From positions 518,592,852 through 518,656,851 of the forward strand of contig NC_053390.1 of assembly GCF_905171765.1 (NCBI RefSeq): a DNA stretch of 64,000 nucleotides. Direction: 5' to 3'. Position numbers and translations under genes: made by a program. This DNA comes from Bufo bufo. Its lineage: Eukaryota > Chordata > Amphibia > Anura > Bufonidae. Each line of letters opens with the position of its first letter. Positions within the stretch are counted from its first letter, which is position 1. The notes under the pieces were generated by a model. That model did no database searches and had not been told where the DNA came from. It saw only the letters and a list, made by a program, of their open reading frames with translations. Below, one piece after another: positions 22,273 through 32,329 of the stretch.

Positions 22273-23579
22273 TTAATAACTGGTTGAACCTCCTTTGGCA
22301 GCAATAACTTCAACCAAACGTTTCCTCTAGTTGCAGATCAGACGTGCACAACGGTCAGGAGTAATTCTTGACCATTCCTCCTTACAGAACTGTTTCAGTT
22401 CAGCAATATTCTTGGGATGTCTGGTGTGAATCGCTTTCTTGAGGTCATGCCACAGCATCTCAATCGGGTTGAGGTCAGGACTCTGACTGGGCCACTCCAG
22501 AAGGCGTATTTTCTTCTGTTTAAGCCATTCGGTTGTTGATTTACTTCTATGCTTTGGGTCGTTGTCCTGTTGCAACACCCATCTTCTGTTGAGCTTCAGC
22601 TGGTGGACAGATGGCCTTAAGTTCTCCTGCAAAATGTCTTGATAAACTTGGGAATTCATTTTTTCCTTCGATGATGGCAACCCATCCAGGCCCTGACGCA
22701 GCAAAGCAGCCCCAAACCATGATGCCCCCACCACCATACTTCACAGTTGGGATGAGGTTTTGATGTTGATGTGCTGTGCTGTGCCTCTTTTTCTCCACAC
22801 ATAGTGTTGTGTGTTTCTTCCAAACGACTCAACTTTGGTTTCATCTGTCCACAGAATATTTTGCCAGTACTGCTGTGGAACATCCAGGTGCTCTTGTGCA
22901 AACTGTAAACGTGCAGCAATGGTTTTTTTTGGACAGCAGTGGCTTTTTCCTCTGTGGTATCCTCCCATGAAATTTGTTCTTGTTTAGTGTTTTTACGTAT
23001 CATAGATTCTCTAACAGGGATGTTATCATATGCCAGAGACCTTTGTAAGTCTTTAGCTGACACTCTAGGATTCTTCACCTCATTGAGCAGTCTGCACTGT
23101 GCTCTTGCAGTCATCTTTACAGGACGGCCACTCCTAGGGAGAGTAGCAGCAGTGCTGAACTTTCTACATTTATAGACCATTTGTCTTAACGTGGATTGAT
23201 GAACAGCAAGGCTTTTGGAGATACTTTTATAACCCTTTCCAGCTTTATACAAGTCAATAATTCTTAGGGACCATTCACACGTCCGCAAAAGGGTCCGCAC
23301 CCGTTCCTGAATTTTGCGGACCCATTCATTCTCTATGGGCCCGGACGTGAAGTGGAGAGCACACTTCCGGGTTTCGCCTCCGAACTTCCGGTCCGCAGCT
23401 CCGCAGAAGATAGAACATGTCCTATTCTTGTCTGCAGCAGCGGACAAGAATAGGCATTTCTATAGTGGGTGCCGGCCGGGTGTGTTGCGGATACGCAATT
23501 TGCGGGTCCACAACACACCATGGGCGTGTGAATGGACCCTTAATCGTAGGTCTTCTGAGAGCTCTTTTGTGGGAGGCAT
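22273..23579 (-). pseudogene. Tc1/mariner transposase pseudogene
   Basis: On the minus strand the gene begins near 23579 (MPPTKELSEDLR) and is broken by a 263-bp MITE after about 13 codons. It resumes with RIIDLYKAGKGYKSISKSLA (paired-like DNA-binding domain). The frame then shifts near 22970-23000, before QFAQEHLDV and the first catalytic motif WTDETK. It shifts again near 22740, before QQDNDPKH and [11 protein letters not shown] stop follows ARLICN at 22327, about 18 codons before the natural end. The third acidic residue (E in PIEM) is retained. It cannot encode a functional enzyme. Confidence 0.9.
23277..23539. mobile_element. Harbinger-like MITE inside the Tc1 transposase
   Basis: The ends are GGGACCATTCACACGTCCGC and GCGTGTGAATGGACCC, flanked by TTA (23274-23276 and 23540-23542), so the duplication is exact. 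Removing the MITE and one TTA rejoins the transposase reading frame, which confirms the boundaries. It places this MITE family as younger than the Tc1 insertion. Confidence 0.9.
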
Positions 23580-23953
23580 CATTCACATCAGGCAATGATT
23601 CTTGTGAAAAGCAAACCCAGAACGGGAGTGTGTTTTTATAGGGCAGGGCAGCTGTAACCAACATCTCCAATCTCATCTCGTTGATTGGACTCCAGTTGGC
23701 TGACACCTCACTCCAATTAGCTCTTGTCATTAGTCTAGGGGTTCACATACTTTTTCCACCTGAACTGTGAATGTTTACATGGTGTGTTCAATAAAAACAT
23801 GGTAACATTTAATTCTTTGTGTGTTATTAGTTTAAGCAGACTGTAATTGTCTATTGTTGTAACTTAGATGAAGATCAGATCACATTTTATGACCAATTTG
23901 TGCAGAAATCCATATCATTCTAAAGGGTTCACATACTTTTTCTTGCAACTGTA

Positions 23954-25737
23954 TGTATCCACTGTGGCATGTACTATTGTTGGTACTATGGTTGGCACTT
24001 ACTACATTTTTTCTATACTTTTGGTAACTAGAAAGTTGCTTCCAACAAAATGGCCACTCATTATGTAGGCAAAATGTATGCAGACTAAATCCAGCCCCCT
24101 TTTCCTAGACTTCGTGGCTCACGTACACAAGCATCAGAGTGGGGGGGAAGACCTAGCTAAAACCTAAGAGAAGAATACTCTGCTTTTTTATTTACTATTT
24201 AGTGGTCTGCAATTTATTTTATTTTTTTCTGAGGGGAGCAGGATTGCATCCCTTCTCCCCATTCCTGTCAGGCTGCTCAGCCATGACAGCATCATGACTG
24301 TCTATTGTAGAGTTCCTACTATACAGTACGTAGTGCTGGCGCGTTTGTACATGAGATCTGAAGACAGCACATCTCAGCAGTCTAAAGTTGATGCAGCGCT
24401 TGGGTGCAGTATAGAGCGTCGCCATCCCCTATTCGAATGTAGAAGCGGAGGCAGAAATAAGGAAAAGAACAAACCATTCCAGTCACGTTCTAGGATGGGT
24501 TGCTGGAGGCCATGATGGAGAACCCATTTAATTTGTTATTTTTACCACGCAGAAACCAGCATAAAAAGTATGTGGAAAAAACAATAAAAGAATTGCTGAA
24601 TTTTTTCTCCCCCTTCCCCCTTGTGGATAATACAACTCATCTTGCAAATAACAAGCTGCCATACAGCTACATCAAAGAGTTATGGCTCTCGGAATGCAAC
24701 AAGGTTTAAAAAAAAAAAATGCTTGGTCTAGGGCCCAAAATAGACCATAACTTAAAGCCAGTGCAACCACCTCAGTGAGGTGGACGGAGAAATAAGGAGA
24801 ATAACAAACAGCAGGTGGCGCTATAAGAATACATTTTCTTGGATAGCTCAGTGGTCATACAAAATTTTTATTTATATGCATTTACAAAAGTATTCAGATC
24901 CAGGTGCTGGTTTTAAAAATGTAGAATATTTTCCATGGGACAAACCCTTTAAGTGGGCTTGTGAGAAAATAATAAAAACAGCTGAATGTTAGAAAACAAA
25001 ACCTAGAGACTACTCTCCTCTTCCTTACCCTTGGTGATCCAGCATAGAAGCTTCGGAGCTTTTGCCCTTGATCACCAGGGAAAAGAAGGTAAGTAGTCAT
25101 GAAGGGTTAGTATTGAGCTTTCATAAATGCATTGTGTATACCCTGTTAAACTTTTGAGAAGGAAGTAAGGAGACTTGCATTATAAACACATGTTTTTTGC
25201 CATTTATAAAAGTTATTATTTAGTCCTGTTTATATTGTTTATGCTGCCAGTGTATAAGTTTCCCCAGGGAAGATGATTCTGCGGTTTTGGGACATATTGC
25301 TCCAGGCTGCCGAATATACTCCCAGTCGTAACGCCATATGTCGTGTACCATCCCTGTTTTACCAGTGCCACTATTTTGATTAACGAGGCCATTGATGACA
25401 TAAATCCAAGTATTCAGATTGCTCTTTTACAGATTTATTGCCTACCATGCAGAGAGGAGACGACATTCTTGACAGGTGGCATCACGTGTGTGGCTCTTTC
25501 CATTATAGTTTCTGCTCAGGTGTGTCCCTAATGCCCATAAACTATAATGGAAATATCTGCAGCCTGGAGCACCGTATAACTGATAAAGGGACCCCCAATC
25601 TCTTGCTAGGTGGGAGTCGCACTTTGGAGGTAGCAGCTGTCCTCTTTTATATGAGAAAGGGACAACCCCATTAAGGGTTGCTTTTGACCCTCCATTTAGT
25701 TATGTTCTTACCTAACCCAGTTATTTCTGTTCCATAG
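23954..25737. other. Intronic DNA before the first visible kcmf1 exon
   Basis: No exon or complete transposon was recognised. The 3' end has a pyrimidine-rich tract and the acceptor TTCCATAG at 25730-25737. A CAGGTGGCGC motif at about 24811 and a small inverted pair around 25022-25082 (CTTACCCTTGGTGATC / GATCACCAGGG) are the only structure seen. Confidence 0.5.
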
Positions 25738-25905
25738 GTGTCAGCTGCGATGCATGTTTAAAAGGAAACTTCAGAGGCCGACGATACAAGTGCTTAATTT
25801 GCTACGACTACGACTTGTGTGCATCCTGCTATGAAAGTGGCGCAACAACGACAAGGCACACAACTGACCATCCAATGCAGTGCATATTGACAAGGGTAGA
25901 CTTTG
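25738..25905 (+). CDS. kcmf1: kcmf1 coding exon: ZZ zinc finger
   Basis: This exon encodes residues 6 (part) to 62 (part) of KCMF1, a ZZ-type zinc-finger protein that works as a ubiquitin ligase with UBR4. The frame reads VSCDACLKGNFRGRRYKC, CYDYDLCASC and TRHTTDHPMQC. The eight zinc ligands of a ZZ domain are all present: C9, C12, C24, C27, C33, C36, H46 and H50, numbered on the 381-residue protein. The acceptor is CATAG|GT and the donor is TTTG|GTAAGA. The exon starts and ends in split codons (G|GT glycine, G|AT aspartate) that match its neighbours. The upstream coding exon (only about 16 coding nt, starting methionine) was not found in this window, so the gene is 5'-incomplete here. Confidence 0.96.
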
Positions 25906-26252
25906 GTAAGAGTCCTTTTTTTTTTTTCTTCATATTTTTAGTTATTTCGATTTTTATTTCCATAGAAGAAAGCACGTTTAAAGGGGCTGTAAGGCTGAAC
26001 CCCACTAAGTCTATTTTTATTTTATTTTCATTATTGGTGTTTTTAATATTAAGAGAGTATGTGTGTCTGTCCTAGACTAGAATCCTCCACATGTTTTTTT
26101 TGGCTGTAATAGTTATATCCACTTTTAAAAAAAAAATTCTCAAGCCCTTTGGTGGACTTTTTCCATGTTGTGACATTTTTAGGAGCAGTGTGCTTTTCAT
26201 TACAATATTCCCTTCTCAATAGTAGCTCATTAAACACCACACAGAACCTTTA

Positions 26253-26730
26253 GGCCTCTTTCACACGAGAGTGGCGGATTGGCTCCAGATGCATTCAGGG
26301 TGCGTTCAGTGAAACTCGCACCATTTTGCAAGCAAGTTCAGTCAGTTTTGTCTGCGATTGTGTTCAGTTGTTAATTTTTTTCCGCACGGTCAATCCGTTT
26401 TGATGCGTTTTTCATGCGCGTAATAAAAAACTGAAGGTTTACTAACTACATCTCTTAGCAACCATCAGTGAAAAACGCATTGCATCCGCACTTGCTTCTG
26501 GATGCAATGCGTTTTTCACACAGGCCCATTCACTTCTATGGGTCCAGGGCTGTGTGAAAAACGCAGAATATAGAACATGCTGCGATTTTCACGCAACGCA
26601 GAAGTGATGCCTGAAAAACACTCATCTACTCACACCTATTGAAATGAATGGGTCAGTATTCAGTGCGGGTGCTATGCGTTCACTTCACGCATTGCTCCCG
26701 CGCGGAAAACTCGCTCGTGTGAAAGAGGCC
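26253..26730. mobile_element. Harbinger-like MITE, 478 bp
   Basis: GGCCTCTTTCACACGAGAG at the left and CTCGTGTGAAAGAGGCC at the right are flanked by TTA on both sides (26250-26252, 26731-26733). The interior has GTTTTTCACACAGGCCCATT, CACTTCTATGGG and AAAAACGC blocks in inverted order. It lies in a kcmf1 intron. Confidence 0.9.
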
Positions 26731-26940
26731 TTAGGGCAATGTCTCATGTACTGTGTCTTCGTGGTCCGGTTTGCCAGAGGCAGACATTTATTTGTAACAA
26801 AGTATTGCATGACGTTGATAAATTTGTTGCATCTTTAACCCCTTCACAACCGCCCCGGTCTTTTGACAGTGGAAGTGAGCAGGGCCTCAGTCTGCAGTGA
26901 TGTTTTTTGACGCTGCTGCTGTAAAAGGGGGGGTGCTTAA

Positions 26941-27370
26941 AGAGGACCTTTCTCTGGTCCCGACGTTACAATATTAGTACCTGGCAGTGTAGGGCTTTAT
27001 TAGTAGATATCTGTTCCCCCTTTTCACTTTTGCCACCTTGTGTGCTAATTAGTAGCATCGGTACAGGGAGGAGGAGGCGGCCATGTTTCTCAAGGGAAGA
27101 GCATTTTCTATCTGTCTTTCGTGAAAAACGGACACCACGAATGCCATCTGTATTGTGTCCGTGATTTTCACGGACCCATAGACTTCAATGGGTGTGCTTG
27201 GTCCGCATCACAGATCAAAGTATGTCTCCATGATTTTTTTGTTACTGACCCACGCTCAGTAAAAAAATACTGAAATGTGATCAGACCCATTTAAATCAAT
27301 GTGTGTGTGGTGTCCGAGGAAAATGTGCACAGTACACGTCCATGAAAAACGGAAGGCCTTACGAACAGTT
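26941..27370. repeat. Kolobok left end and MITE right end fragments
   Basis: TTAA then AGAGGACCTTTCTCTGGTCC at 26937-26960 resembles the left end of Kolobok-type elements, without a partner. At about 27110-27358 an ACGGACAC / GTGTCCG foldback ends in GGAAGGCC then TTA, a decayed Harbinger-like end. Confidence 0.45.
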
Positions 27371-27505
27371 TTTAGCCTAGGTCCCTGCTTCACAGGTGGT
27401 GTTGGAGGAAGCTCCGATCCCAGATGTTTACACTTTGATTGCTGCTGTCCATGATCAAGGGAGTCTAACCATCATCCTGTTTCATACTGACAGAGTACGC
27501 TAATA

Positions 27506-28950
27506 CAGTCCTGATCAAAAGTTTAAGACCACTTGAAAAATGGCAAAAAATCATATTTTACATTGTTGGATCTTAACAAGGTTCCAAGTAGAGCTTCAAC
27601 ATGCAACAAGAAGAAATTGGAGTGAGACAAAACATTTTTTGAGCATTCAATTTAATGAAAACAACGAATAAACTGAAACAGGCTGTTTTTCAGCTGATCA
27701 AAAGTTTAGGACTACACCTCCAAAAAAAAAAAACTTAACCCCCCCCCCAAAACAGAAATCCGACTTCCAAACATGAACTCAGTAATGAGTAGCTCCGCCG
27801 TTATGGTTTATCACTTCCAAAATTTGTTTCGGCATGCTTGATGCAGGCGTTTCCATGAGGTGAGTGGGAACATTTCTCCAAGTGGTGAAGACGGCCGCAC
27901 GAAGGCCATCTGTCTGGAACTGTTGTCCATTTTTGTAAACTTCCCTTGCCATCCATCCCCAAAGGTTCTCAATTGGATTTAGATCAGGGGAACACGCAGG
28001 AAGGGCCAAAAGAGTGATATTATTCTCCTGGCAGAAGTCCCTTGTCCTGCGGGCCTTGTGTACTGTAGCGTTGTCCTGTTGAAAAACCCAGTCGTTACCA
28101 CACAGACGAGGGCCCTCAGTCATGAGGAATGCTCTCTGCAACATCTGGACATAGCCAGCGGCTGTTTGACGCCCCTGCACTTCCTGAAGCTCCATTGTTC
28201 CACTGAAGGAAAAAGCACCCCAGACCATTATGGCACCCCCTCCACTGTGGCGCGTAGAAAACATCTCAGGTGGGATCTGGTTGTCATGCCAGTAACGTTG
28301 GAAACCATCAGGACCATCAAGGTTAAATTTTTTTCTCATCAGAAAATAAAACCACCTTTTACCTTTAAATGTCTCATGTTTGGTGCTCTCTTGCAAAGTC
28401 CAAACGAGCAGTTCTGTGGCGTTCAAGGAGACGAGGTCTTTGAAGACGTTTTTTGTTTTCGAAGCCCTTCAGTCTCAGATGCCGTCTGATGGTTATGGGC
28501 CTTAATTTGGGTCGAGGATCGTCCAGTGTCTTGACGGACAGCCAATTGGATCCTCCGGCTCAGTGCTGGTGAAATGTTTTTGGGTCTTCCACTTGACTTT
28601 TTTGTTCCATAACCCTCAGGATCATTTAAGAAATTCCAAATGACTGTCTTACTGCGTCCCACCTCAGCAGCGATGGCGCGGTGAGAGACCCTGCTTATGC
28701 AGTTCAACAACCCGACCAAGTTCAAAAAGGGATAGTTTTTTTGCCTTTGCCATCACAACGTGTGACTACCTGACAGAAAATGACAATGAATCCACATCTT
28801 TGCACAGATTTGGCCAAAAAATATTTTGTCTCACTTTCATTTCTTCTTGTTGCATGTTGAAGCTCTACTTGGAACCTTGTTAAGATCCAACAATGTAAAA
28901 TATGTTTTTTTGCCATTTTTCAAGTGGTCCTAAACTTTTGATCAGGACTG
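27506..28950 (-). mobile_element. Tc1/mariner transposon, 1445 bp (inactive)
   Basis: The ends CAGTCCTGATCAAAAGTTTA are flanked by TA (27504-27505, 28951-28952). Inverted repeats of about 190-200 bp diverge by small indels. One minus-strand transposase gene is frameshifted. The right tip was used as the target of the next element (28956). Confidence 0.9.
27782..28753 (-). pseudogene. Tc1/mariner transposase pseudogene
   Basis: The gene starts MAKAKKLSLFELGRVVELHK at 28753. It shifts frame near 28690 (SHRAIAAEVGRSKTVI, helix-turn-helix) and again near 28430. A third shift falls in an A-run near 28330, so the first catalytic motif SDEKKFNLDG is split between frames. From there to the end it is open: [26 protein letters not shown] (second aspartate), [11 protein letters not shown] (glutamate) and the terminal NHNGGATHY. 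This is a different Tc1 lineage from the element at 19467, with CAGTCCTG ends. Not functional as written. Confidence 0.88.
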
Positions 28951-28955
28951 TACAT

Positions 28956-30070
28956 TAGGGATCGACCGATATTGATTTTTTAGGGCCGATACCGATAATT
29001 TGTCAACTTTCAGGCCAATAGCCGATAATTTATACCGATATTCTGGGTATTTTTATTTTTGAGGGAAAAAAAAAAAATCCTACACAAATCTGCTGAAAAT
29101 TAATGTTTATTGTTAATGTGTATTATTATTTTTTTTTTTTTTGTAAATCTTTTTCATTTATACTTAATATTTTTGTGTTTTTTTTTTTTTTTAAATAACT
29201 TTTAGCCCTCTTAGGGACTAGAACCCTTGTCCCATTCACCCTGATAGATCTCTATCAGAGTGAATAGGATCTCGCACTCTCCCTGCTGCCCTGTGCTCTG
29301 TGCACACAGCAGCATGGAGCTGACTATGGCAGCCAGGGCTTCAATAGCGTCCTGGCTGCCATGGTAACCGATCGGAGCCCCAGGCTTACACTGCTGGGGC
29401 TCCGATCGGAGGAGCAGGAGAGAGGGGATCCTGTGGCCACTGCCACCAATGAGTAATACTGGGTGGGGGGGGGGGGAGGGGCGCACTGCGCCACCAAGGT
29501 TTTTACTATTGGGATGGGGGGCGCACTGCGCCACCAATGACTAATACTAGGGGGCTTGAGGGGGGGGGGGGCGCACTGCGCCACCAAAGAAGATACCTCT
29601 CTTTCACATACAGGAGGCGGGAGCTGGCTGCAGAATCACATAGCCGGCACCCGACCTCTATGAGCGGTAGCTGCGATCCGCGGCACCTAAGAGGTTAACT
29701 ACCGCGGACCGCAGCTGCCGTTCATAGAGGTCGGGAGCCGGCTATGTGATTCTGCAGCCAGCTCCCGCCTCCTGTATTTGAATTAATGAAAGACTCATCT
29801 TCATTGGTGGCGCAGCGGCCACAGCCCCTCCCCTCCTCTTGTCTTCCGTCCTGTCATTGGAGGCAGCGGCAGCAGCATCACAGGGGGAGGAGACACTGCT
29901 TCCTTCTCCCCTGTGCTGCGGAGGGAACACAGAACGCGCTGAGAGCAGCGCGTTCTGTGTTCCCAATACGTTATCGGTATATCGGCAAAATAGATGCCGA
30001 TACCGATAACGTTCAAAATCCTCAATATCGGCCGATAATATCGGCCAAACCGATAATCGGTCGATCCCTA
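28956..30070. mobile_element. 1.1-kb hAT-like element, TAGGGATCGACCG ends (copy 2)
   Basis: The ends TAGGGATCGACCGATATTGA and the inverted copy are flanked by a perfect 8-bp duplication, CTGTACAT, at 28948-28955 and 30071-30078. The duplicated target contains the last three bases of the Tc1 element plus its TA. The interior matches copy 1 (10110-11203): CCGATA subterminal repeats, GCGCCACCAATG units (29440-29585), a palindrome (about 29610-29785) and a CACAGCCCCTCCCCTCCTCT tract. It has no transposase. Confidence 0.9.
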
Positions 30071-30078
30071 CTGTACAT

Positions 30079-30495
30079 TATAAGTCTGAAATAAAAAGTT
30101 ATAAAATATCAATTTCACAATAGTATTTTTAAAATGTTATAAACAATGTAATATAAATTTGAAATAAATAGCAACCCCCCCACAAAAATAATGCCATTAT
30201 TTAGTATAAAATAAATTTTATTGTGCACACATTAAATAAAAATTAAACTACATATACATAATGTATTCACAGCACCATAATAACACGAAGAATTCATTTA
30301 ACAGGTTATTTAGGGTAAAACATGAATGGCATGAAAAGTAATTTATTTTTAATTTATGCAGTATTTACCTCTGAACAATGCCAAAAATAACATTTCTCCT
30401 GTGTAAAACAAGGCACCAGACAGCCATGTCAATGAAGAAAAAAAAGTTATGGCTCCTGAAATGCATAGAGAAAAACAAAAAATGTTTGATTGTTA
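30079..30495. other. AT-rich intronic DNA, no feature
   Basis: Low GC, no pairable repeats, no exon. Confidence 0.4.
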
Positions 30496-30649
30496 TTAAC
30501 CACTTCCCGCAACTGTAACGCCGAAAGGCGTCATTGCGGCGGCTCCCCCAGGCTACGCTAACGCCAATAGGCGTCATCTCGCGTGAGCCGAGATTTCCTG
30601 TGAACGCGCGCACACAGGCGCGCGCGCTCACAGGAACGGAAGGTAAGAG

Positions 30650-30822
30650 AGTTGATCTCCAGCCTGCCAGCGGCGATCGTTCGCTGGCAGGCTGGAGATG
30701 TGTTTTTTTTAACCCCTAACAGGTATATTAGACGCTGTTTTGATAACAGCGTCTAATATACCTGCTACCTGGTCCTCTGGTGGTCCCCTTTGTTTGGATC
30801 GACCACCAGAGGACACAGGTAG
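30650..30822. repeat. Three successive hairpins
   Basis: The hairpins have arms ATCTCCAGCCTGCCAGC (30655-30699), CAGGTATATTAGACGCTGTT (about 30720-30765) and ACCTGGTCCTCTGGTGGTC (about 30767-30822). All are near-perfect inverted repeats with short loops. Such hairpins are usual in subterminal regions of these elements. Confidence 0.8.
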
Positions 30823-30899
30823 CTCAGTAAAGTAGCACCAAGCACCACTACACTACACTACACCCCCCCCCCCCCGTCACTTATTAACCCCTTATTAGC

Positions 30900-32245
30900 C
30901 CCTGATCACCCCATATAGACTCCCTGATCACCCCCCTGTCATTGATCACCCCCCTGTCATTGATCACCCCCCTGTAAAGCTCCATTCAGACGTCCGCATG
31001 ATTTTTACGGATCCACTGATAGATGGATCGGATCCGCAAAACGCATCCGGACGTCTGAATGAAGCCTTACAGGGGCATGATCAATGACTGTGGTGATCAC
31101 CCCATATAGACTCCCTGATCACCCCCCTGTCATTGATTACCCCCCTGTAAAGCTCCATTCAGATGTCCGCATGATTTTTACGGATGCACTGATAGATGGA
31201 TCGGATCCGCAAAACGCATCCGGACGTCTGAATGAAGCCTTACAGGGGCATGATCAATGATTGTGGTGATCACCCCATATAGACTCCCTGATCACCCCCC
31301 TGTCATTGATTACACCCCTGTCATTGATCACCCCCCTGTAAAGCTCCATTCAGATGTCCGCATGATTTTTACGGATGCACTGATAGATGGATCGGATCCG
31401 CAAAACGCATACGGACGTCTGAATGAAGCCTTACAGGGGCATGATCAATGACTGTGGTGATCACCCCCCTGTCATTGATTACCCCCCTGTAAAGCTCCAT
31501 TCAGATGTCCGCATGATTTTTACGGATGCACTGATAGATGGATCGGATCCGCAAAACGCATCCGGACGTCTGAATGAAGCCTTACAGGGGCATGATCAAT
31601 GACTGTGGTGATCACCCCCCTGTCATTGATTACCCCCCTGTAAAGCTCCATTCAGATGTCCGCATGATTTTTACGGATGCACTGATAGATGGATCGGATC
31701 CGCAAAACGCATCCGGACGTCTGAATGAAGCCTTACAGGGGCGTGATCAATGACTGTGGTGATCACCCCATATAGACTCCCTGATCACCCCCCTGTCATT
31801 GATTACCCTCCTGTCATTGATTTACCCCCCTGTAAAGCTCCATTCAGACGTCCGCATGATTTTTACGGATCCACTGATAGATGGATCGGATCCGCAAAAC
31901 GCATCCGGACGTCTGAATGAAGCCTTACAGGGGAGTGATCAATGACTGTGGTGATCACCCCATATAGACTCCCTGATCACCCCCCTGTCATTGATTACCC
32001 CCCTGTAAAGCTCCATTCAGATGTCCGCATGATTTTTACGGATGCACTGATAGATGGATCGGATCCGCAAAACGCATACGGACGTCTGAATGAAGCCTTA
32101 CACGGGCGTGATCAATGACTGTGGTTATCACCCCATATAGACTCCCTGATCACCCCCCCCCTGTCATTGATCACCCCCCCTGTCATTGATCACCCCCCCT
32201 GTCATTGATCACCCCCCCTGTCATTGATCACCCCTCTGTAAGGCT
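30900..32245. repeat. Tandem array whose monomer contains a MITE-like foldback
   Basis: Seven full units plus a partial eighth, about 150-190 bp each. Every unit has TGATCACCCCATATAGACTC (in some), CCCCCTGTCATTGAT and a foldback from AAGCTCCATTCAGA to TCTGAATGAAGCC. GCTCCATTCAGA recurs near 30980, 31151, 31343, 31494, 31648, 31838, 32008 and 32244. Units differ mainly in the number of CCCCCTGTCATTGATCA segments. The foldback is flanked by TA(A)/TTA, as an integrated MITE would be. Confidence 0.9.
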
Positions 32246-32329
32246 CCATTCAGACATTTTTTTGGCCCAAGTTAGCGGAATTATTATTTTTTTTCTTACA
32301 AAGTCTCATATTCCACTAACTTGTGTCAA

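Larger units (their letters stand above)
22054..23951 (-). mobile_element. Dead Tc1/mariner transposon cut by a MITE
   Basis: The ends CAGTTGCAAGAAAAAGTATG are flanked by TA (22052-22053, 23952-23953). Inverted repeats of about 200 bp are imperfect, with several substitutions. The transposase gene inside is frameshifted, has a premature stop and is interrupted by a Harbinger-like MITE (23277-23539). Confidence 0.9.
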
